A stretch of DNA of 64,000 bases from Streptomyces sp. Go-475 (GCF_003330845.1 NZ_CP026121.1:8227501-8291500), one strand, 5' to 3'. Positions 16,441-25,007 are shown, numbered from the stretch's first letter. The notes: generated by a model not told the origin, from the letters alone. A program made the numbers and translations.

Positions 16441-17097
16441 TCACGCCAGGGGGCCGTCCCGGAGCGAGGCGAGGAGGTGCGCGGGGTCGGCGTAGACCGC
16501 GTCCGCGCCTGCCTCCTCCAGGTCCCTCCGCGGGATGCCGCCGCACAGCACGCCCACACAGCGCACCCCGGCCCGGCTGCCCGCGCGCATGTCCCACACC
16601 GTGTCGCCGACGAACACCGCCCGCTCCGCCGGCACCCCGGCCAGCTCCAGGGCGTGCTCGACCGGCTCGGGGGCCGGTTTGCCCCGGTCGACGTCGTCGG
16701 CACTGGCCGTGGCGGCGATGGCCTCGTCGGCGTCGATCGCCCGGCGCAGCGCGCTCAGCTCCGCGCCGCCCGCCGAGGTGGCCAGCACCACCGTCCAGCC
16801 CTCCCGGTGCAGGCGCCGCAGCAGCGCCCCGGCCTCCGGCAGCGCGGGCAGCCGGTCGAAGTACTGCCCGTACAGCGCCTTGTGCCCGGCGCTGATGTCC
16901 GCGTCCTGGTCCTTGTCCCGGTCGTCACCCAGCAGATGGGCGACCAGGTCGGTGGACGGCAGGCCCACGGCCCGGTGGACGGCGTGCATCGGCACCTGGT
17001 GGCCCGCCTGCCGGAGGGCCTCCCACCAGGCGACGACGTGCAGATGGTTGGTGTCGACCAGGGTGCCGTCGACGTCGAACACGGCCGCGCGTTCCAT
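16441..17097 (-). CDS. HAD-superfamily hydrolase (phosphatase-like)
   Basis: A 218-aa protein with all four HAD motifs: DVDGTLVDT near residue 8 (nucleophile Asp), VVLATSAGG (motif II), GKPAPEP (motif III Lys) and VFVGDTVWDM (motif IV acids). The helical cap between motifs I and II resembles phosphoglycolate phosphatase and beta-phosphoglucomutase-type enzymes. The exact phosphoester substrate is unknown. Confidence 0.88.
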   Translation of the reverse strand: MERAAVFDVDGTLVDTNHLHVVAWWEALRQAGHQVPMHAVHRAVGLPSTDLVAHLLGDDRDKDQDADISAGHKALYGQYFDRLPALPEAGALLRRLHREGWTVVLATSAGGAELSALRRAIDADEAIAATASADDVDRGKPAPEPVEHALELAGVPAERAVFVGDTVWDMRAGSRAGVRCVGVLCGGIPRRDLEEAGADAVYADPAHLLASLRDGPLA

Positions 17098-17136
17098 GGA
17101 TCCGGTTCCTTTCTCTCCGGCCGCGTGAGTACCACG

Positions 17137-18165
17137 TCAGCCGGACGGCACGCGCCGCTCACGGGTCCACGCCAGCAGCTCGTCCAGGGACCACGTCGTC
17201 ACCACCCGCTCGGGCGGCACCCCGCACTCCTCCGCCCGCGCGCACCCGTTGATCTGCCAGTCCAGCTGCCCCGGCGCGTGCGCGTCGGTGTCGACGGAGA
17301 ACAGCACCCCCGCGTCCACGGCCCGGCGCAGCAGCCGCCGCGGCGGGTCGAGCCGCTCCGGCCTGCTGTTGATCTCCAGGGCCGTGCCCGTCTCGGCGAG
17401 CGCCGCGAACACCTCGTCCGCGTCGAACTCCGACTCCGGCCGCCCCCGCCCGGTCAGCAGCCGCCCCGTGCAGTGCCCGAGCACGTCCGAGTGCGGGTCA
17501 CGGACGGCGGCCACCATCCGCCGGGTCATCGAGCGGGCGTCCATCCGCAGCTTGGAGTGGACCGACACCACCACGACGTCGAGCCGGTCCAGCAGCTCCG
17601 GCTCCTGGTCGAGCGAGCCGTCCTCGAGGATGTCGCACTCGATGCCGGTCAGCAGCCGGAACGGCGCCCAGGACTCGTTCAGCTCCGCCACCACGTCCAG
17701 CTGCTCGCGCAGCCGCTCGGCCGACAGCCCGCGGGCCACCGTCAGCCGCGGCGAGTGGTCGGTCAGCGCCGCCCACTCGTGTCCCAGCGCCGCCGCGGCC
17801 CGGCCCATCTCCTCGATCGGGCTGCCGCCGTCGGACCAGTCGGAGTGGAGATGGCAGTCCCCGCGCAGCAGCGCCCGCAGCTTCTCCCCGCCCCGCGCGG
17901 GCCGCGGCTCCCGCGCCTCGGCCTCCAGCTTCTCCAGATAGCCCGGCACCTGCCCGTCCAGCGCCTCCCGCACCACCTGCGCGGTCTTCGGGCCGACCCC
18001 CTTGAGCTGCTCCAGCGAACCGTCGCCCGCCCGCCGGCGCACCTCGTCCCCGCCCAGTTCCTTCAGCACCCGGGCCGCCGTACGGAAGGCGCGCACGCGG
18101 TACGTCGGCGCCAGGGACCGCTCCAGCAGGAAGGCGATCCGGTCCAGTGCCTCGACGGGGTCCAT
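17137..18165 (-). CDS. PHP-domain phosphoesterase with Pol-X-like helix-hairpin-helix N-terminus
   Basis: A 342-aa protein. The first 90 residues look like the 8-kDa/helix-hairpin-helix part of family X DNA polymerases (APTYRVRAFRTAARVL, LKGVGPKTAQVVREAL). The nucleotidyltransferase palm is missing, and the C-terminal PHP domain follows directly, with metal ligands in GDCHLHSDWSD, LTDHSPR, GIECDIL, VSVHSK, GHCTGR and FSVDTDAHAP. It resembles a bacterial PolX (about 570 aa) without its polymerase domain. A role in DNA-end processing is possible but unproven. GGAGGTGGCG before the ATG at 18165 fixes the start. Confidence 0.82.
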   Translation of the reverse strand: MDPVEALDRIAFLLERSLAPTYRVRAFRTAARVLKELGGDEVRRRAGDGSLEQLKGVGPKTAQVVREALDGQVPGYLEKLEAEAREPRPARGGEKLRALLRGDCHLHSDWSDGGSPIEEMGRAAAALGHEWAALTDHSPRLTVARGLSAERLREQLDVVAELNESWAPFRLLTGIECDILEDGSLDQEPELLDRLDVVVVSVHSKLRMDARSMTRRMVAAVRDPHSDVLGHCTGRLLTGRGRPESEFDADEVFAALAETGTALEINSRPERLDPPRRLLRRAVDAGVLFSVDTDAHAPGQLDWQINGCARAEECGVPPERVVTTWSLDELLAWTRERRVPSG

Positions 18166-18288
18166 CGCCACCTCCACCTCACAGGGTTCCCCAGCGCCCC
18201 GCGGGCCGCACGACGGGCCGGCGGTTTGTCCCGTACCCACCCGGGTACTGCGATGCCTCGTCCCGCCCGCGTCGACGAGGAGGCCCGA

Positions 18289-19098
18289 ATGTCCGCCCCC
18301 ACCGCGTCCCCCGGCAAGGTCGCCGTGATCACCGGCGCCGACTCCGGCATCGGCAGGGCCACCGCCGTGCGCCTCGCCGAGGCGGGCCTGGACGTCGGCA
18401 TCACCTGGCACAGCGACGGGAAGGGCGCGGAGGAGACCGCCGACGAGGTCCGCGCGCACGGGCGGCGCGCCGAGGTCGCCCGGATGGACCTCACCCGGCT
18501 GCCCGAGGCCGCCGACACCGTCGACGAGCTGTGCGAGCGCCTCGGCCGCCTCGACGTGCTGGTCAACAACGCCGGCACCGGCACCATGACGCCCTTCCTC
18601 GACCTGGAGCTGCCGAAGGTCCGCGAGGTCCTCGACGTCGACCTCGTCGGGCCGTTCCTGTGCGGCCAGAAGGCGGCCCGGCACATGATCCGGCAGGGGG
18701 ACGGCGGCAGGATCGTCAACGTCACCTCCGTCCACGAGCACCAGCCGCGCGTGGGCGCCGCCCCGTACTGCGCCGCCAAGGGCGGCCTCGGCCTGCTCAC
18801 CCAGGTCATGGCGCTCGAACTCGCCGAGCACGGCATCACCGTCAACGCCGTCGCGCCCGGCGAGATCTCCACGCCCATGACCGGGCAGGAGGACACCGAC
18901 CCGCACACCGAGAGCCGCCCCGGCATCCCGCTCGGGAGGCCCGGTGACGCCCGCGAGGTCGCCGCCGTCATCGCCTTCCTCGCCGGACCGGACGCGTCCT
19001 ACGTCACCGGCGCCTCCTGGAGCGTCGACGGCGGCATGCTGCGGATGGGCCCCCAGGCCGGCTCGCACCTCACCGGCGACGACTGGCGGCGCCCCTGA
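18289..19098 (+). CDS. Short-chain dehydrogenase/reductase (classical SDR)
   Basis: A 269-aa protein with VAVITGADSGIGRATA (cofactor loop), VLVNNAGTG, the catalytic Ser in VTSVHEHQ, PYCAAKGG (YxxxK) and SVDGGM near the end. It follows the pattern of glucose-1-dehydrogenase-like and 3-oxoacyl-reductase-like enzymes. GAGGAGG at 18276-18282 sets the ATG at 18289. It is divergent from the PHP gene with about 120 bp between them. Confidence 0.88.
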   Translation: MSAPTASPGKVAVITGADSGIGRATAVRLAEAGLDVGITWHSDGKGAEETADEVRAHGRRAEVARMDLTRLPEAADTVDELCERLGRLDVLVNNAGTGTMTPFLDLELPKVREVLDVDLVGPFLCGQKAARHMIRQGDGGRIVNVTSVHEHQPRVGAAPYCAAKGGLGLLTQVMALELAEHGITVNAVAPGEISTPMTGQEDTDPHTESRPGIPLGRPGDAREVAAVIAFLAGPDASYVTGASWSVDGGMLRMGPQAGSHLTGDDWRRP

Positions 19099-19154
19099 GC
19101 TCGGCCGCTGAGCTGAACCCCGCGCCGGAGCCGGTTCCGCTCTACGCTCGATGC

Positions 19155-19391
19155 ATGACCGAAATCTCGAGCCCGCACATAGCGCACCCCCGGATCATGG
19201 TGCTCGGGGTACAGCCGGGCACACCGCCGTTCCGGATCGTGGAGATCGACGGCCAGGTGGTCGGCGAGGCCAGGGCCGTCACCGACGTCCTGTCGGCCGC
19301 GGCCGCGTTCGGCATCACGGTCCACGACCTGGACGATCCGGACGTGGTCCGCTGGGTCGGCGGAGACAAGTTCACGTGGACGGTGCACTAG
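19155..19391 (+). CDS. Small conserved-type hypothetical protein
   Basis: 78 aa, compact and globular in composition (IMVLGVQPGTPPFRIVEIDGQVVGEA...VVRWVGGDKFTW). I do not recognise a functional family. TACGCT at 19143-19148 ends six bases before the ATG, so the transcript may be leaderless, and there is no Shine-Dalgarno sequence. Codon third positions are almost all G or C, which supports a real gene. Confidence 0.65.
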   Translation: MTEISSPHIAHPRIMVLGVQPGTPPFRIVEIDGQVVGEARAVTDVLSAAAAFGITVHDLDDPDVVRWVGGDKFTWTVH

Positions 19392-19427
19392 ACCCCACGG
19401 CATTGCCGGCCCGGCGGGGCCCGTCGA

Positions 19428-19460
19428 GGGGCTCGGCCGGCCGGACGGGAGCAGAGCCCC
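19428..19460. terminator. Possible terminator between convergent genes
   Basis: GGGGCTC (19428-19434) and GAGCCCC (19454-19460) form a 7-bp stem. The 19-nt loop contains the self-complementary GGCCGGCC. It lies between the convergent genes ending at 19391 and 19465. Confidence 0.4.
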
Positions 19461-19464
19461 GAGC

Positions 19465-20004
19465 TCAGCTGCCCGCTGTCGCCTTCCCCGCTCGGTCCCG
19501 GCGGGGCCTGCGGGCGTGGACCGCGCGGCTGAGGCGGCGGCCCAGGAGGAGGTAACCGATCAGCGCGCCCGTCGTGTTGAGGATGACGTCGTCGATGTCG
19601 AAGGCGCGGCCGGTGACCAGGGCGCCCTGGGCGAACTCCACCAGGAGCATCACCACGGCCGTCAGGAACAGGACGCGCAGGATGCCGCGGGTGCGCGGGG
19701 CGACCACGGGGACGAGGACGCCGAAGGGGACGCCCAGCAGGATGTTGCCGCCGATCTGCCGGACGGCGTCCCGCAGCTCCGGCTGGTCGAGATAGGCCTT
19801 CAGCGAACTGCCCGGCCGCAGATTGCTGTGGGTCAGCGCCTCCGAGGCGGGCGAGGGCTGCAGGGTCAGCCGTGCCAGCACCGCGGCGAACGCGACCATG
19901 AACGCGAAGGCGCACAGCATCGCCAGCACCCGCAAGGGCAGCGGAAGCGGGCGACGCTCTCGCCCGGACCGGGCGGTCCGGGGACGTGACACTGCACCGG
20001 CCAT
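19465..20004 (-). CDS. VanZ-family membrane protein
   Basis: A 179-aa protein with an N-terminal membrane helix (VLAMLCAFAFMVAFAAVLARL), the DAVRQIGGNILLGVPFGVLVPVV region, ILRVLFLTAVVMLLVEFAQ and a terminal FDIDDVILNTTGALIGYLL block. The E-x2-Q and DIDDVxxNTxGAxxG motifs are the hallmark of VanZ-like proteins, which can lower teicoplanin susceptibility in enterococci. Their role in streptomycetes is unknown. ATG at 20004 has GGAGG just upstream; a TTG at 20022 is in frame but lacks a ribosome site. Confidence 0.85.
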   Translation of the reverse strand: MAGAVSRPRTARSGRERRPLPLPLRVLAMLCAFAFMVAFAAVLARLTLQPSPASEALTHSNLRPGSSLKAYLDQPELRDAVRQIGGNILLGVPFGVLVPVVAPRTRGILRVLFLTAVVMLLVEFAQGALVTGRAFDIDDVILNTTGALIGYLLLGRRLSRAVHARRPRRDRAGKATAGS

Positions 20005-20033
20005 TGGCCCTCCAGTCTTCAACTTCCCTGCGT

Positions 20034-20048
20034 GGTAACGCGGTTACC
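20034..20048. promoter_or_regulatory. 15-bp palindrome upstream of the VanZ gene
   Basis: GGTAAC-gcg-GTTACC is a perfect palindrome with 6-bp arms about 30 bp upstream of the VanZ start. It is the only AT-containing symmetric site in the region and is a candidate operator. Confidence 0.45.
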
Positions 20049-20170
20049 CAGAGCGGGGCCGGCGATGCCGCCACCGGCCGTTCCCAGCCACGGTTTCCCC
20101 GCCTCGCGCCGGGGCACTCCGCACCGGAACCGCGCGCGCGTCCTGACCGGCCTGCTCGACCGCCGCCCAC

Positions 20171-20476
20171 ATGGGCCTGTTCCGACGACGGGGTCGAGCT
20201 GGTCGGGCACTCCGTGCAGGAGGCCGGGACCGGGGACTGGTGCACGTGTCCGTGCGCTGGACCCCGCTCGGCGTCCTGCTCGGCCTCGCCTCGACCGCGC
20301 TGGCGCTCGCCCTCGCGGCCGCGGCCGTCTCCCGGCCGCGGCTCCTCGCCGCGCCGGACCGGGCGCCGCCGCTGCGGCGCCTGCGGTCCGGGCACGCCGG
20401 GGACTACGTGGCCTTGCTCCTGGTGGGCACCACACTGCTGGGCGCGCTGGCCCTGCCCGGGATCCTCGGGAGCTGA
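20171..20476 (+). pseudogene. Possible C-terminal remnant of a NuoL-like proton-pumping subunit gene
   Basis: The 3' frame encodes WTPLGVLLGLASTALALAL and then LRRLRSGHAGDYVALLLVGTTLLGAL before the stop at 20474-20476. A Leu-Arg-x-Leu-x-SGHxGDYV segment followed by a last membrane helix resembles the C-terminus of NADH-quinone oxidoreductase subunit L-like proteins. A second frame just upstream (20169-20230) encodes DDGVELVGHSVQEAGTG, which would precede it in such proteins. The two frames are offset, which suggests a frameshifted fragment without its 5' part. It could instead be a genuine 79-101 aa membrane protein. Confidence 0.4.
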
Positions 20477-20517
20477 CGCGCGCTGCCGGGGCCGGCCCCG
20501 GGCCGCCCGGAAGCCGG

Positions 20518-21180
20518 TCAGTTCCCGTACGAGACGTTCACCTCCTCGAAGCCCAGGGAGCGCAGCAGGCCTTCGAGCATGCCGGTGGTGTTCGACTCGG
20601 CGCGGGCGGTCAGCTCGCTCTCCTTCGCCGCGTCGCCGATGTGCCGTACCGCGAGTCGCTGCACGGCCTGTTCGCCGTTCGGGTTGTCCGAGAACAGGTC
20701 GCCGAGGCGGTCGAAGAGACCGCGCTGCTTGGAGACGGCGTAGGAGCGGTCGGGGTCGAGGGCCGGCTTGCCCAGTTGCGCGTGGGGCAGCCGGAGCGTG
20801 GCGGACGTGCGGTCGCCGTTGACCTGCACGTCGTTCTCGCCGACCTTGCCCAGGTCGACGTAGGCGTCGACGGTGCCCGCGCCGACGTACAGGGTGCGGG
20901 TGCCGCGGATCGCGTCGGGGAGGAACTTCGCGTCCTTCTCCAGGTCCACGACGACCTGGAAGTTGCCGGAGGCGGCGTCGTAGCGGCTGATGTCCTGGAT
21001 GGACTGCAGCAGCGCGGGGCCGGACCGGTCGTGGGTCTCGGTGCCGAACAGGTCCTTCAGGCCCGGGAGCACGCTCAGCCGGATCCCGGCGAAGAACACG
21101 ACGAGCACCAGCACGAGCGCGGCCACCACCTTGGCCCAGCCGGGCATGCGCCTGGGGAGGCGCTTGACGGGAGTCGTCAT
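20518..21180 (-). CDS. DUF4230 membrane-anchored protein
   Basis: A 220-aa protein. One N-terminal helix (VVAALVLVLVVFFAGIRLSVLPGL) anchors an external or soluble domain with SIQDISRYDAASGNFQVVVDLEKD, LYVGAGTVDAYVDLGKV and a C-terminal FEEVNVSYGN. This matches the DUF4230 family. Its function is unknown. Confidence 0.85.
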   Translation of the reverse strand: MTTPVKRLPRRMPGWAKVVAALVLVLVVFFAGIRLSVLPGLKDLFGTETHDRSGPALLQSIQDISRYDAASGNFQVVVDLEKDAKFLPDAIRGTRTLYVGAGTVDAYVDLGKVGENDVQVNGDRTSATLRLPHAQLGKPALDPDRSYAVSKQRGLFDRLGDLFSDNPNGEQAVQRLAVRHIGDAAKESELTARAESNTTGMLEGLLRSLGFEEVNVSYGN

Positions 21181-21291
21181 GCGACGGCCCTCCTTCCTAC
21201 TGACCGGATGCCCGCCACGCCCCCTGCCAGACCGCGGAGTTGAGGATTCGACGAACCCGGCGGAAGCATGCGGGGCGCACGCGTGTCCCCC

Positions 21292-21669
21292 TCAGGGACG
21301 GGACGTGGCCTCCGGCTGCTGCAGGGCCGCGTCGAGTGTCGGCTGCGGCGGCAGCAGCCGGGACAGGCCGGTGATCCGCAGGACGCGCAGGGTCAGCGGG
21401 TGGGAGCAGACGAGGAGCACGTACCCGCCCCGGTCGAGCACCCGGCTCCTGGCCCGGTACAGCAGCCGCAGGCCCGAGCAGTCGAAGAACTCGATCCGGC
21501 TGAGGTCGATCACGATCCGGGCGGCGGGGCGGTTCGTCTCCCGGTCCAGGTGCGGGGCGATCTCCGTGGCCGCGGCGAGGTCGATCTCGCCGCGGAACTC
21601 CAGCACCGTGTGCCCCCGTTCGTGGCGGACGCGCAGCTGCCGGGTGAGCGGTGCAGGTTCCTGCCGCAC
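21292..21669 (-). CDS. STAS-domain anti-anti-sigma factor-like protein
   Basis: A 125-aa single-domain STAS protein. LEFRGEIDLAAATEIAPHLD is the first beta-alpha unit, and IEFFDCSGLRLLYRARSR holds the conserved Asp-x-Ser-Gly-Leu site where the Ser is phosphorylated by RsbW/SpoIIAB-type kinases in this family. It would bind an anti-sigma kinase and release its sigma factor. No partner kinase is adjacent; the SpoIIE phosphatase with an ATPase domain at 59595 is 38 kb away. Confidence 0.87.
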   Translation of the reverse strand: MRQEPAPLTRQLRVRHERGHTVLEFRGEIDLAAATEIAPHLDRETNRPAARIVIDLSRIEFFDCSGLRLLYRARSRVLDRGGYVLLVCSHPLTLRVLRITGLSRLLPPQPTLDAALQQPEATSRP

Positions 21670-21862
21670 GACGAGATCGCCTCCAGCCTGCTCCGTGCGT
21701 GGGAGGGGGCGCGGTCCTCAACACCGTTCCCCGTTCCGCAAGTTACCCCCGAACGAATGAATTTGAGCATGTTCGATTGACATATGTCTCTGAATTACAG
21801 GTGAGTTGGCCGAGGTTCGCGCGGGGGCGTGCGCGGGCGTGAGCCCCGGCGTGCACTCCTGC

Positions 21863-22300
21863 CTACGACAGGGCGTGCCAGGCCTTGGTGAGTGCCTGGC
21901 GGAACTGCTCGGTCTGGTGCGCCGTGAGGTCGCGCACCATCCGCTCCTCCAGCTCCCGGACGGGCCCGGCGTGCCGCGCGAGCAGCTCGCGTCCGGCGTC
22001 GGTGAGCAGGATCAGCAGCTCCCGGCGGTTGCGGGGATTGCGCTCCCGGCGCACCAGGCCGCGGCCCTCCAGGGAACGCACGAGGTCGGCGATCGACTGC
22101 GCGGTGACGAAGGAGTCACGCGCCAGCTGGGCCGCCGACAGTCCGTCGTGTCGCTCCAGCACGGTCAGCGCGGTGTACTGGAGGGCGGTGATTCCGGACG
22201 GTCTCACCAGCTCGTCGAGGTGGGAGCGCACGACGAGCTCCACCTGCTTGACCATGTAGAGCAGGGAAGGGGGCGCCTTGGTCACCTGTGTGTCGAGCAT
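21863..22300 (-). CDS. MarR-family regulator of the adjacent dehydrogenases
   Basis: A 145-aa protein with a winged helix: ALQYTALTVLERHDGLSAAQLARDSFVTAQSIADLVRSLEGRGLVRRERNPRNRRELLILLTDAGRELL. The DxRxxx-wing reads NPRNRRELLI. It is divergent from the aldehyde dehydrogenase gene across a region with two near-identical palindromes, so it most likely represses both itself and the dehydrogenase operon until an aromatic or aldehyde ligand binds. Confidence 0.9.
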   Translation of the reverse strand: MLDTQVTKAPPSLLYMVKQVELVVRSHLDELVRPSGITALQYTALTVLERHDGLSAAQLARDSFVTAQSIADLVRSLEGRGLVRRERNPRNRRELLILLTDAGRELLARHAGPVRELEERMVRDLTAHQTEQFRQALTKAWHALS

Positions 22301-22317
22301 GGAAGCAGGCTAGAGCA

Positions 22318-22346
22318 TTGACAGGAAACCTGTCTGTAAAGAGACT
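22318..22346 (+). promoter_or_regulatory. Promoter of the aldehyde dehydrogenase operon
   Basis: TTGACA at 22318-22323 is a perfect -35 hexamer. GAGACT at 22341-22346 follows with a 17-bp spacer as a weaker -10. The -35 lies inside the first operator palindrome, so repressor binding would exclude RNA polymerase. Confidence 0.5.
22320..22334. promoter_or_regulatory. MarR operator 1
   Basis: GACAGG-aaa-CCTGTC, a perfect palindrome. It shares the core ACAGGAAnCCTGT with operator 2; the centres are 34 bp apart, about three helical turns. Confidence 0.75.
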
Positions 22347-22353
22347 GCGGACC

Positions 22354-22368
22354 AACAGGAATCCTGTT
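22354..22368. promoter_or_regulatory. MarR operator 2
   Basis: AACAGGA-a-TCCTGTT, a perfect palindrome with 7-bp arms. It is placed between the promoter and the ribosome site of the aldehyde dehydrogenase gene. Confidence 0.75.
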
Positions 22369-22403
22369 TGTTGAAATCTTGGCGACGACGCTGAGGAGTG
22401 GCG

Positions 22404-23858
22404 ATGACCACCTTCGAGAAGGAACCCGGGCAGCTGTTCATCGGGGGCCGGTGGCGCGAGGCCGCGGACGGGGCGCGTACCGAGGTGGTCGACCCGTCCC
22501 GGGGCACGGTCGTCACCACCGTCGCGGAGGCGGGCCCCGCCGACGTCGACGCGGCCGTACGGGCCGCCCGCGCGGCCTACGAGGACGGCGCCTGGTCCGG
22601 GCTGAGCGGCCGTGAGCGCGGCCGGGTGCTGCACCGCGTCGCGCAGCTGATCCGCGAGAACGCCGACGAGATCGCCGCACTGGAGAGCCTCGACGTCGGC
22701 AAGCCGATCACCCTGTGCGGCGCGGTCGACGTGACGAACGCGGCCAACGACTACGAGTACTACGCGAACCTCGCCCAGAGCCAGGACGGCGCCCTGCGCG
22801 ACACCCCCATGAACGCCCTCGCCTACACCAAGCGGGAGCCGCTCGGCGTGGTCGCCGCGATCACCCCGTTCAACTTCCCGCTGATCCTCGCCGGTTCCAA
22901 GATCGGCCCGGCGCTCGCGGCCGGCAACACGGTCGTCCACAAGCCCGCCGACGAGACCCCGCTCAGCGCCCTGTACATGGCCCGGCTGTTCCAGGAGGCC
23001 GGCGTCCCCGACGGCGTGGTCAACGTCGTGACGGGCGCCGGACCGGTGGCCGGCGAGGCGCTGCTGCGCCACCGGGGCGTCGACAAGGTCGCCTTCACCG
23101 GCTCCACGGCGATCGGCCGGCACGTGGCGAGCGTCGCGGGCGAGGCGCTCAAGCCCGTCACCATGGAGCTCGGCGGGAACGCCGCCCACCTCGTCTTCGA
23201 GGACGCCGACCTGGAGAAGGCGGTCGGCGCCGTCATCAAGGGCTTCGTCTTCAACACCGGCCAGTTCTGCATGGGCGGCCCGCGCCTGCTGGTGGCCCGC
23301 TCGGTCTACTCCACGCTGCTCGGCATCCTCGCCGAGGCCGTGCCGGGCGTGCCGGTCGGCGACCCGCGCGACCCGAACACGGTCATCGGCCCGATGGCGG
23401 CCGCGAAGCACCTGAAGAAGGTGGAGGAGTACGTCGCCCTGGCCCGCAAGGAGGGCGCCCGGATCGTCTGCGGCGGCGAGCGGCTCGACCTGGACGGCGG
23501 CTACTACTACAAGCCCACCGTCATCGCCGACCTGGCCAACGACTCCCGGGTGATCCAGGAGGAGATCTTCGGCCCCGTCCTCACCGTGCAGCCCTTCGAC
23601 GACGAGGACGAGGCCGTCGCCCTCGCCAACTCCACGCCGTACGGCCTGGCCTCGGGCGTGCAGACCACCAACCTCGCCCGCGCCCACCGCGTCGCCGACC
23701 GGCTCCAGGCCGGCATCGTCTGGGTCAACGACTGGGCGATGCTCGACCCCGCGGTGCCCTTCGGCGGCGTCAAGGACTCCGGCTACGGCCGCGAGTACGG
23801 CCCCGAGGCCCTCGCCGGTTACACCAAGGTCAAGTCCGTCGTCGTCTCGCTCGACTGA
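22404..23858 (+). CDS. NAD(P)-dependent aldehyde dehydrogenase
   Basis: A 484-aa ALDH-superfamily enzyme. ITPFNFPL is the cofactor-site start, VAFTGSTAIGRHVA the dinucleotide loop, MELGGNAAHLVFEDAD contains the general base Glu, and FVFNTGQFCMGG the catalytic Cys. EEIFGPVLTVQPF follows near the C-terminus. It oxidises an aldehyde to the acid. The start at 22404 is fixed by GAGGAG at 22392-22397. The next gene, an alcohol dehydrogenase 37 bp downstream, would supply the aldehyde, so the pair converts an alcohol to an acid in two steps. Confidence 0.92.
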   Translation: MTTFEKEPGQLFIGGRWREAADGARTEVVDPSRGTVVTTVAEAGPADVDAAVRAARAAYEDGAWSGLSGRERGRVLHRVAQLIRENADEIAALESLDVGKPITLCGAVDVTNAANDYEYYANLAQSQDGALRDTPMNALAYTKREPLGVVAAITPFNFPLILAGSKIGPALAAGNTVVHKPADETPLSALYMARLFQEAGVPDGVVNVVTGAGPVAGEALLRHRGVDKVAFTGSTAIGRHVASVAGEALKPVTMELGGNAAHLVFEDADLEKAVGAVIKGFVFNTGQFCMGGPRLLVARSVYSTLLGILAEAVPGVPVGDPRDPNTVIGPMAAAKHLKKVEEYVALARKEGARIVCGGERLDLDGGYYYKPTVIADLANDSRVIQEEIFGPVLTVQPFDDEDEAVALANSTPYGLASGVQTTNLARAHRVADRLQAGIVWVNDWAMLDPAVPFGGVKDSGYGREYGPEALAGYTKVKSVVVSLD

Positions 23859-23895
23859 GCACCGCCGAACCGAGCACCGTCAAGGAGTCATCGCG

Positions 23896-25002
23896 ATGCC
23901 CACCACCACCCGTGCCGCGGTCGTCGAGTCCGGCGGCGCGCCCTTCACCCTCTCCGACGTCGTCCTCGACGAGCCCGGCCCGCACGAGGCGCTGGTCCGC
24001 ATGGTCGCCACCGGCCTGTGCCACACCGACCTCGGCGTGGCGAGCGGCGGACTGCCCTTCCCGCTGCCCGGGGTTCTCGGCCACGAGGGCGCGGGCGTCG
24101 TCGAGGCCGTCGGCCCCGCCGTCACCGGCGTCGCGCCCGGCGACCACGTCCTGCTCTCCTTCACCTCCTGCGGCGACTGCCGCAACTGCCGCGGCGGGCA
24201 CCCCGCGTACTGCGCGACCTGGCTGCCGCTGAACCTGCTGGGCGGCAGCCGCGCCGACGGGTCGAGCACCATCACCCGGGGCGGCGAGGCCCTGGGCGGC
24301 CACTTCTTCGGCCAGTCCTCCTTCGCCGAGCGGGCGCTGGCCGACGAGCGGAGCCTCGTCAAGGTCGACCCGGACGTGCCGCTGGAGTCCATCGCCCCGC
24401 TGGGCTGCGGCGTGCAGACCGGTGTGGGGGCCGTCTGGAACGTGCTGAAGCCGGACACCGGCAGCACGGTCGTCGTGCTGGGCACCGGGGCGGTCGGCCT
24501 GTCGGCCGTGATGGCGGCGGCCCTGACCCCGGCCACCCGGATCGTCGCCGTCGACCGCGTCGCCGAACGCCTGTCGCTCGCCCGCGAGCTGGGCGCCACG
24601 CACACCGTCGACACGAGCACGACGGAGCTGGGCGAGGCGCTCACCGGCATCACGGACGGCCAGGGCGCGGACGGTGTCGTGGAGACCACGGGCAACGTCG
24701 GCGTCCTGCGCCAGGGCGTCGACGCGCTCGCCGCCCGCGGCACCCTGGTCGTCGTCGGCGCCCCGCCCTTCGGCACCGAGGTCTCCCTGGACGTCAACGG
24801 CCTGCTCGGCGGCAAGCGGATCGTCGGCCTCACCCTCGGCGACAGCGAGACCCAGACCACGATCCCGGCGCTGGTCCGCCTGGTGAAGGACGGCCGGCTG
24901 CCGTTGCACCGCCTGATCGGTACGTATCCCTTCGGGGACATCGACCGGGCGGTGCAGGACATGCGGTCGGGCAAGACGATCAAGCCGGTGCTGACGTTCT
25001 GA
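23896..25002 (+). CDS. Zinc-dependent alcohol dehydrogenase (aryl-alcohol type)
   Basis: A 368-aa medium-chain dehydrogenase. Catalytic zinc ligands are in GLCHTD and LGHEGAGVV, with the third in LGCGVQTG. The structural zinc site is CGDCRNCRGGHPAYC. The NAD-binding loop is VVVLGTGAVGLSAVMAA, followed by VAVDRV. The structural Cys set and the LGCGVQTGVGAVWNVL block are typical of class III, benzyl or aryl alcohol dehydrogenases. Together with the ALDH and MarR genes it suggests an inducible aromatic alcohol or aldehyde route. Confidence 0.92.
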   Translation: MPTTTRAAVVESGGAPFTLSDVVLDEPGPHEALVRMVATGLCHTDLGVASGGLPFPLPGVLGHEGAGVVEAVGPAVTGVAPGDHVLLSFTSCGDCRNCRGGHPAYCATWLPLNLLGGSRADGSSTITRGGEALGGHFFGQSSFAERALADERSLVKVDPDVPLESIAPLGCGVQTGVGAVWNVLKPDTGSTVVVLGTGAVGLSAVMAAALTPATRIVAVDRVAERLSLARELGATHTVDTSTTELGEALTGITDGQGADGVVETTGNVGVLRQGVDALAARGTLVVVGAPPFGTEVSLDVNGLLGGKRIVGLTLGDSETQTTIPALVRLVKDGRLPLHRLIGTYPFGDIDRAVQDMRSGKTIKPVLTF

Positions 25003-25007
25003 TGCGG

